Assembly (NCBI GenBank): GCA_001414345.1
Contig: LLCB01000233.1
Coordinates: 1-64,000 of the forward strand
Length of the DNA stretch: 64,000 nt
DNA from: Hymenoscyphus infarciens
Lineage: Eukaryota > Ascomycota > Leotiomycetes > Helotiales > Helotiaceae
Direction: 5' to 3'
Position numbers and translations under genes: made by a program. Below are positions 58,799 to 64,000 of this stretch, one piece after another. The notes under the pieces are model-generated. The model worked only from the letters and a program-made list of their open reading frames with translations, ran no database searches and was not told the origin of the DNA. How positions within the stretch are numbered: the first letter of the stretch is position 1; the number at the start of each line of letters is the position of its first letter.

Positions 58799-60780
58799 TC
58801 TTTACTAGCATGCTCCCTGTCTGTGTTACGTCGGCTTAAACTCGGTGGCCTTCCTTAGCCGCAAGCGACAACACTTTTGGAAATAGAGGAATGGAAGCGA
58901 CACCTCACCAAGTGATTCTGTCAAGAAGAAAAGTATGGCTACCTTATATAGCGTTTGTTGCACATCGCACAAACGCTAGCAACGTTGTCAATTGAGCTCA
59001 TTCCCGCCTAGTTTGTCTTTGTAAGAGAAACAAAGCATTGCGATTTGCAACAAACTATTTACCATGACTTCACATCTAGATAGCTTCCTGCTAATCGTTT
59101 CTCACTAAAGAAGTTGAGTGAGGCAAGAGTAGCTATCTAGGCTAGGGTAATTGCTAGCGTCAATGCGACGTGCATCGAAACTCAAATAGGCATACCTCAC
59201 TTGTTGACATTTATACTCAAGGTACAAGCTCATCCTTTATATTGCCTCTAGTGCTCATATAGCAGCCAGGAAAATTGCTAGCGTTCTTGCGACATGCAAC
59301 AAAACGAGAATATGTTCTTGACAGATGCGCCGGGTTGCAAATGCCTGGCACTCGTCATTTGTGAGTGATGCTATCATGGAAATTGGACTGAAGGGCGTGC
59401 AGGTGGTCGAGTGGATCAGGCCGTAACGGTCTGGGAAAGAGCGAACCAAACCGAGGTGGGGCTAGGTGATTGAGACTGGGTTCGTTCCTTCCCTGATCAA
59501 TCCTCGAGAAGACAATATTTGAAGTCGCTCCTTCCCTCTCACCTCAAGCTCACCATGATGAGAAGGACCTGATCCCAAGTATTACCCCCCGTCCTCCAAG
59601 GAAAGGAACGGCCCCAAGCCCAATGTAACCAACGACCCAATCCTTTCTCCAAGTCATGATTCTTATCATAGCGCAGTATCTACCTATGTATGGCTAGCAA
59701 TCAATGGTTGAAAGTGCCCTCAGTAACTCTTTTGGCACTTTCCCAGACAAAAGCATTCTTGTCAGCAGAGAAAGGCTCTCCAAAATTGGCATACCGCCAG
59801 CGATACGTTTCTGACAACAAGAATCTTGGTGCATGGAAGAGAACTCGAACGAGACGAGATTTGAGGTCGCTCCTTCCTTCTCCTCAACCTCGAGCTCCTC
59901 CCCGTCACCGTCACTAGAGAAGGGCTTTGGCTGAGAAGGCAAGTCACGACCTGTGACCGAGCATTAACCCCCTGTACCTAGGTAATTCCCCCTCAGGCTC
60001 TTTCAGGTTGTCGTAGAAAACGGTTCGCTGGTGGTAAGCAAATTCTGGAGGACCTCGCCGCTTTCCCGTCCCAAGAATTGGCTTGAATGGGCAAACATCC
60101 AAAGCCAGCCATTCTCGTTGGGCCGCTCGTTGGTGGTGCATTGGGGATTTCTGGCGTTCGAAGAAGGATCATCGTCTTCAGATTCAAGGCATCATCGGTA
60201 GCTAGGCGAGGCTTATTCGTCGTCCGCTAGAACTGGAAAAAAATTGTCAATTTTATGCCATATATGGGAACACTCTAGTAATAAAAAAATTGGGGTTATC
60301 ATTTGGAATCGTATAAAGACGAAAGAAATGTCCAGCCCGTATCTGTGCTCTGACGAGATGCTCTAACGTCACAGCTCTTCAGAAGGCCAGTATAATATGT
60401 CAATCTCCGGCTACGCAGCTATCGGAATAGCATTCTGGCTCCTCGAACAAGGGGTCACTAAAGTGAGAACGAGGAGTTTCGAAGAGCCGTTTCTATCGTT
60501 TCGTATCGTATCCAGTTGTCATCATCACACACGAAACATCGCGAATAGTTTCTGGGAAAGGTCGTAGATTTTGTAATCACTCGTGAACAAGTGAATATCT
60601 CAGCGAAAAAAGCCCAATCATGCCCATCGTGAATCCTCCAGGTATGTGTATCCCGAACTCAATCCCAGCGCCCCAGACCATAAATAGCAAGACTGTCGCA
60701 GGATGTTAGTAGGTGCCCCATAAATCGCGTTCGTGCTAATCGTGGTATCCGTACCAGAAGTATCTCCTCCCATTATGCAT
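58799..60780. promoter_or_regulatory. Photolyase upstream region and RPS21 3' flank with local repeats
   Basis: About 2 kb. It contains a perfect 10-bp inverted repeat TAGCGTTTGT/ACAAACGCTA with 10-nt loop at 58949-58978, two copies of a TTGCTAGCGT..TGCGAC.TGCA motif (59151-59181 and 59274-59304), and two similar stretches with GGAGCGAC (minus strand; around 59519-59555 and 59862-59900). No gene recognised; frames at 59690-60190 have no clear coding support. Confidence 0.5.
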
Positions 60781-61131
60781 TTATCGCTGGCTGCTTCCGC
60801 TCCAAACATTCTTCAAGAGACCATCCCGTTGTGCCAATCGGTTCAAAGAATCATCCGACTCGCCCATTGCGCGAACGAAACCACAGAGTGCGTAAACTTG
60901 GCTCTCGCCTGTGAATCGACCGTTCTCATCAACCTTTCCGACGGAGATTTGGACAGAGGCGTGATCCTTGGCCTTGATGATGCGGTTGGTTGCGCTGCAC
61001 TTGCGTGGGACGTAGCTGTGAGAGAATCAAAATGTCAGCCTTGACAATCACTTTTTGGTGGTTTATATGGAGCGCGGAGTTGGATCGTGGCATACGCACA
61101 GGTCGACGAGTTCTCCCTTATCGTTTTCCAT
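60781..61131 (-). CDS. RPS21: 40S ribosomal protein S21
   Basis: Eukaryote-specific small-subunit protein eS21, needed for 18S rRNA maturation and 40S assembly. Exons are 61131-61100 and 61015-60781, giving 88 residues; the 84-nt phase-2 intron has donor GTGCGT and acceptor TCACAG. The protein begins [20 protein letters not shown], continues [16 protein letters not shown], and ends with [20 protein letters not shown] and the WSGSSQR terminus. This is S21e along its whole length. The frame is broken into pieces too short to show as one long open frame, but the spliced product is unambiguous. It diverges from SLX4 with 397 bp between the starts. Confidence 0.97.
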
Positions 61132-61528
61132 TTTGGCGGTTGTTTGACGTGTAATTTGTCTGTGGAGGAGGGGTCGTAGAAGTTTGCGGATCGCGAAGGA
61201 ATTTGGGTGATTTTTTGGTGGTGTGGGATTTTAGGCGAGCGTGTAAGAATGATCACGAGACTCGGTGATAGTTTGGTGGCGGGCCGCGACCAAAACACCT
61301 GCAGTCGGCAGGCCAAAAAGTCTCGTCAACAAAATCGAGTCGTCACTTCGAAAGTTTGGGTGGGATGTGATGTGACAGGCAAGACCAATCCTGTCGTGCC
61401 CTTTTCTCTCCCACGCCCGATTGAGGCATAGAGTTTGGGCAGCGGGTGCTAGTGCCGGATTCAAAATGGCAACAACCGATGTGTTTATTCTGTCGTCCTC
61501 CCCCCTCAAACCGTTTCGATCGCACACC
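61132..61528. promoter_or_regulatory. Divergent promoter between RPS21 and SLX4
   Basis: 397 bp shared by a highly expressed ribosomal protein gene (minus) and a DNA-repair gene (plus). I see no clear TATA box. Confidence 0.5.
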
Positions 61529-64000
61529 ATGTCCTCCTCGCCACTGTTACCATCTCCTAGCGAACTGATCACGAAAAGACCCTCGGCAATACGAAGTGGA
61601 AGTTGCGCGGCTTCAATTCCTCTAATATCCTTTACCAGTGCAGCGACACTCTTCAGAGAATCGAGACTAAAAAGTCCATCCGATGCGCAATCAACGAAAT
61701 CCGCGAGGTCAAAGGGGAAGGATGGCAGTCCAGAATTATTGAACAAAACGAAAGTCAGCAAGCCAAGAGCGAAGAAGCCCAGTGTCAGTAAGAAGAAGGA
61801 TGCGGTCGAGGGGGAACCAGTGAAGGCTCCGCGAAAGACGGCAGCGAAGAAGGACGAAAGATTACCAGATGAAGGAAAACCAGCCAAGCCCAAACAGTCG
61901 CGGGCAAAAAAAGGTGTTGCCGAGGATGGGGAAGTCAATGCACCAATTCCACGAAAGCCACGAGCGAAAAAGGCAGCCAAGGACGAAACTGGCGACGAAC
62001 CTCCCAAGGAAAAGCCAGCGCGAAAATCTAGAGCAAAGAAGTCCGAAGAAGGCCAAACAAAAATATCCAAAGGTCGAGTCACAAAGTCATCAGTTGGAGG
62101 GGCAAGTGATAAAGTAGAAGGGGAATTGGAAACTAGCAGTACAGATGCTGCTTCGGCGGAGCACTTCAAAACTCCAAATGGCCCAGTGGATTACGGCTTG
62201 GTCAAAGCAGTCAAGAGACGAACCGACTGGTCACCCCCAACAGCGTCCGCAAATAGTTCTTTTCCTTCAGTCTCGGTATCATTGGAAACAGAGGTACCAT
62301 CACCCGATACAACGCTGTCATCTTTGGACGGCAAGGGATTTGGCAATCTTCTTGGTAACTATGGATTCTCACAAAATTCAAGCACCACGTTACAGAGAAC
62401 GGTATCCGATAAAGGCAGAACCAGAAAACGAAAAATGATTGAATTGGTTAAAACAAATATTTCAACGACCTCAAAGACACCTGTGAAGGCCCCAAAGAAG
62501 AAGGCAAGGACTATCACAGATCTCGCCACATCAGCATATGTACAAAGTGCAGAAAGCGATACGACAGCAGAACCAGCACCATTACTTCAATATTTCTCCT
62601 ATCAAAATGGTGAGGGTAACAATGGCCCCACCAAATTACCTCGCACAAAGGCAGCATCAAAAGCCACAAAGTCGAAGAAAGGCACCGTTCAGGGCCCATT
62701 GCTTCTCTCGCCGGAATCCGCTTTAAAGCAAGTTCGGAACCAGGATTTCGTATTTGGCACTTCAAGTCAATTAGCAAGGGAGGAATCACCAACTTACCTC
62801 CGAGACTTGCACCTGGCTATGCAGGCATCAAATGAAGTTATGGATGATCCTTTCGACGACCCATTTGATGACCCGTTTGCAGATGTCGTTTCAGAACCCT
62901 CTGCGTCTACTCCTACAAAGGTAAGTAGGAAAACTAACGCATCTAAATGTGCTTTATGGTGTGCTGCTGCTCGTGATACCAAGGGGTCTCTCCTGGATGT
63001 AGAAATGGTGGATTTGATAGATTCCCCCGCCGTCTCAAGAACCGTGGGCATCCAGGAAGCTGCAGCTCAGATGCTGATGGAGGATGAGTGGCACGATGTC
63101 GATGAAGAGACGGTTCCCCAAACACCGACCAAGGCTGCACTTGAAGTAATAAACGTTTCGTCAGACTTGCAAGAAGGTAGTCTAGAAAGAAGACCGCGTT
63201 CAAGATCCCCGTCTCCTAAACGCACCAAGGTGTTGAAAGACAAGGACGTATCTACTCAGCCAACCAAGAAGACCTCGGAACCCAAAAAAGCTGAAATGAC
63301 CGATTTTGAGACATATACAACAGCACAATTAGCAGCGAAAATAGCATCATATCGTTTCAAGCCAGTGAAAAGTCGGAACGCGATGATTTCATTACTCGAA
63401 CAATGCTGGGAAGGAATGAATCGAACAGCCCTCAAGGATCTGGCAACAAACACCAAGTCGTCATCTCCCAAAAAATCCTCTAAAGTTACACCTCCAGAGC
63501 CATGTCAAACCAAAGCTACGTCGCCCAAAAAGGCAGTAGGGCGGCCAAAAAAGGACGGTTCTGTCAGCGCAAAAGCTTCACCAGCAAAATCAACAGGGAA
63601 ACCCAAGGCAAAGTCCGCTCCATCGAAGGAAAAGGAAGACTTGTCCGACTCCGATGTTCCCTTGTCAAAGATACGAACTCCGGCAAAGCGAAAACAAGCA
63701 CAGAAGGAATTGGAGCAAAGAGCTCAAGAAATCCACGATTCCGATATTCACGCGGCTTCTTCTCCACGTGGTCCTCAAACCAAAACCCCGCCTCGATCAC
63801 TTAAACCCTTCAGCTCCATTTCCACAGAGGAAATCGGCTCCGACCTCACACCAGCATCTGACCAAGCAACTCTCTTCAAGCACATCACTCGAGCCATCAA
63901 AACCCTGCCTCCGACTTCGGACCCCCATTTTCCTAATTGGCAGGAGAAGATTCTTATGTATGATCCGATTGTTATCGAGGATTTGACGGTTTGGTTGAAT
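61529..64000 (+). CDS. SLX4: SLX4, scaffold subunit of structure-specific endonuclease (3' end outside window)
   Basis: SLX4 binds and activates the nuclease SLX1 to cut branched DNA such as stalled forks and Holliday junctions. From ATG 61529 (MSSSPLLPSPSELITKRPSA) the frame is open without a stop to the window end, 824 codons. The N-terminal third is Lys/Pro-rich with repeated PRAKK / SRAKK-type basic motifs. Fungal SLX4 blocks are visible: KKKARTITDLATSAY, GPLLLSPESALKQVRNQDFV, then FGTSSQLAREESP, a DDPFDDPFDDPF acidic repeat, and EMTDFETYTTAQLAAKIASY. The last visible part (LFKHITRAIKTLPP, then EKILMYDPIVIEDLTVWLN) is the start of the conserved C-terminal SLX1-binding domain. The protein is therefore nearly complete here. 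Confidence 0.92.
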   Translation, partial: MSSSPLLPSPSELITKRPSAIRSGSCAASIPLISFTSAATLFRESRLKSPSDAQSTKSARSKGKDGSPELLNKTKVSKPRAKKPSVSKKKDAVEGEPVKAPRKTAAKKDERLPDEGKPAKPKQSRAKKGVAEDGEVNAPIPRKPRAKKAAKDETGDEPPKEKPARKSRAKKSEEGQTKISKGRVTKSSVGGASDKVEGELETSSTDAASAEHFKTPNGPVDYGLVKAVKRRTDWSPPTASANSSFPSVSVSLETEVPSPDTTLSSLDGKGFGNLLGNYGFSQNSSTTLQRTVSDKGRTRKRKMIELVKTNISTTSKTPVKAPKKKARTITDLATSAYVQSAESDTTAEPAPLLQYFSYQNGEGNNGPTKLPRTKAASKATKSKKGTVQGPLLLSPESALKQVRNQDFVFGTSSQLAREESPTYLRDLHLAMQASNEVMDDPFDDPFDDPFADVVSEPSASTPTKVSRKTNASKCALWCAAARDTKGSLLDVEMVDLIDSPAVSRTVGIQEAAAQMLMEDEWHDVDEETVPQTPTKAALEVINVSSDLQEGSLERRPRSRSPSPKRTKVLKDKDVSTQPTKKTSEPKKAEMTDFETYTTAQLAAKIASYRFKPVKSRNAMISLLEQCWEGMNRTALKDLATNTKSSSPKKSSKVTPPEPCQTKATSPKKAVGRPKKDGSVSAKASPAKSTGKPKAKSAPSKEKEDLSDSDVPLSKIRTPAKRKQAQKELEQRAQEIHDSDIHAASSPRGPQTKTPPRSLKPFSSISTEEIGSDLTPASDQATLFKHITRAIKTLPPTSDPHFPNWQEKILMYDPIVIEDLTVWLN

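Noticed and set aside
59690..60190. Overlapping 60- to 82-codon frames possibly forming a gene
   Set aside because: Frames on both strands overlap and cannot be joined into one protein with plausible splice sites; at most a gene fragment.
61231..62169. 312-codon minus-strand frame across the start of SLX4
   Set aside because: It is the antisense shadow of the Lys/Pro/Ala-rich SLX4 N-terminus (Phe/Leu/Ser-rich) and also spans the promoter.

Overview
The window is nuclear DNA of a filamentous ascomycete (Pezizomycotina). Genes carry short introns of about 48 to 120 nt with GTAWGT-like donors, and the proteins are of fungal type (VPS53, Kex2, Mdm38, SLX4, CPS1-like M20 peptidase, Phr1 photolyase). 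Gene-dense GC-balanced segments alternate with strongly AT-rich blocks full of TA dinucleotides, the usual look of repeat-induced point mutation (RIP). The style fits Leotiomycetes/Helotiales, but that placement is inference only.

Layout. 1-1688 holds the 3' part of an M20 peptidase gene (+). 1951-4564 is VPS53 (-). 4565-9359 is AT-rich and contains a RIP-mutated LTR element (5103-7124) with a perfect target duplication. 9360-15285 holds proline dehydrogenase (-), a Tim17-like membrane protein (-), a small conserved protein whose first exon is only the ATG (+), and a NUDT19-like Nudix hydrolase (+). 17840-25108 holds MDM38/LETM1 (-), mitochondrial adenylate kinase (+) and kexin KEX2 (-). 27739-30304 is an RA-PH domain protein (+). 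30305-46174 is a 16 kb AT-rich block with no intact gene: it holds two RIP-mutated hAT-like elements, a small LTR element, an inverted pair of degraded transposon copies, and an unmutated island with a broken gene. 46175-51678 holds three lineage-type genes (-). 51679-56794 is mostly empty but contains a fresh hAT-type MITE. 56795-64000 holds CPD photolyase (-), ribosomal protein S21 (-) and the 5' part of SLX4 (+).

Functional picture. The conserved genes are housekeeping: endosome-to-Golgi retrieval and the Golgi protease that depends on it (VPS53, KEX2), mitochondrial metabolism and ion balance (PUT1, ADK2, MDM38, Tim17-like, possibly Nudix), DNA repair (photolyase, SLX4) and translation (RPS21). 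They are not a cluster or pathway; each is a separate transcription unit. I found no rRNA, tRNA, CRISPR, secondary-metabolite cluster or virus.

The most interesting content is in the repeats: five elements whose ends and target duplications can be read directly (two LTR type with 5-bp duplications, three hAT type with 8-bp duplications). One hAT-type copy is unmutated while its two relatives are decayed. All exon boundaries were placed by hand from reading frame, splice signals and family similarity. No searches were run.
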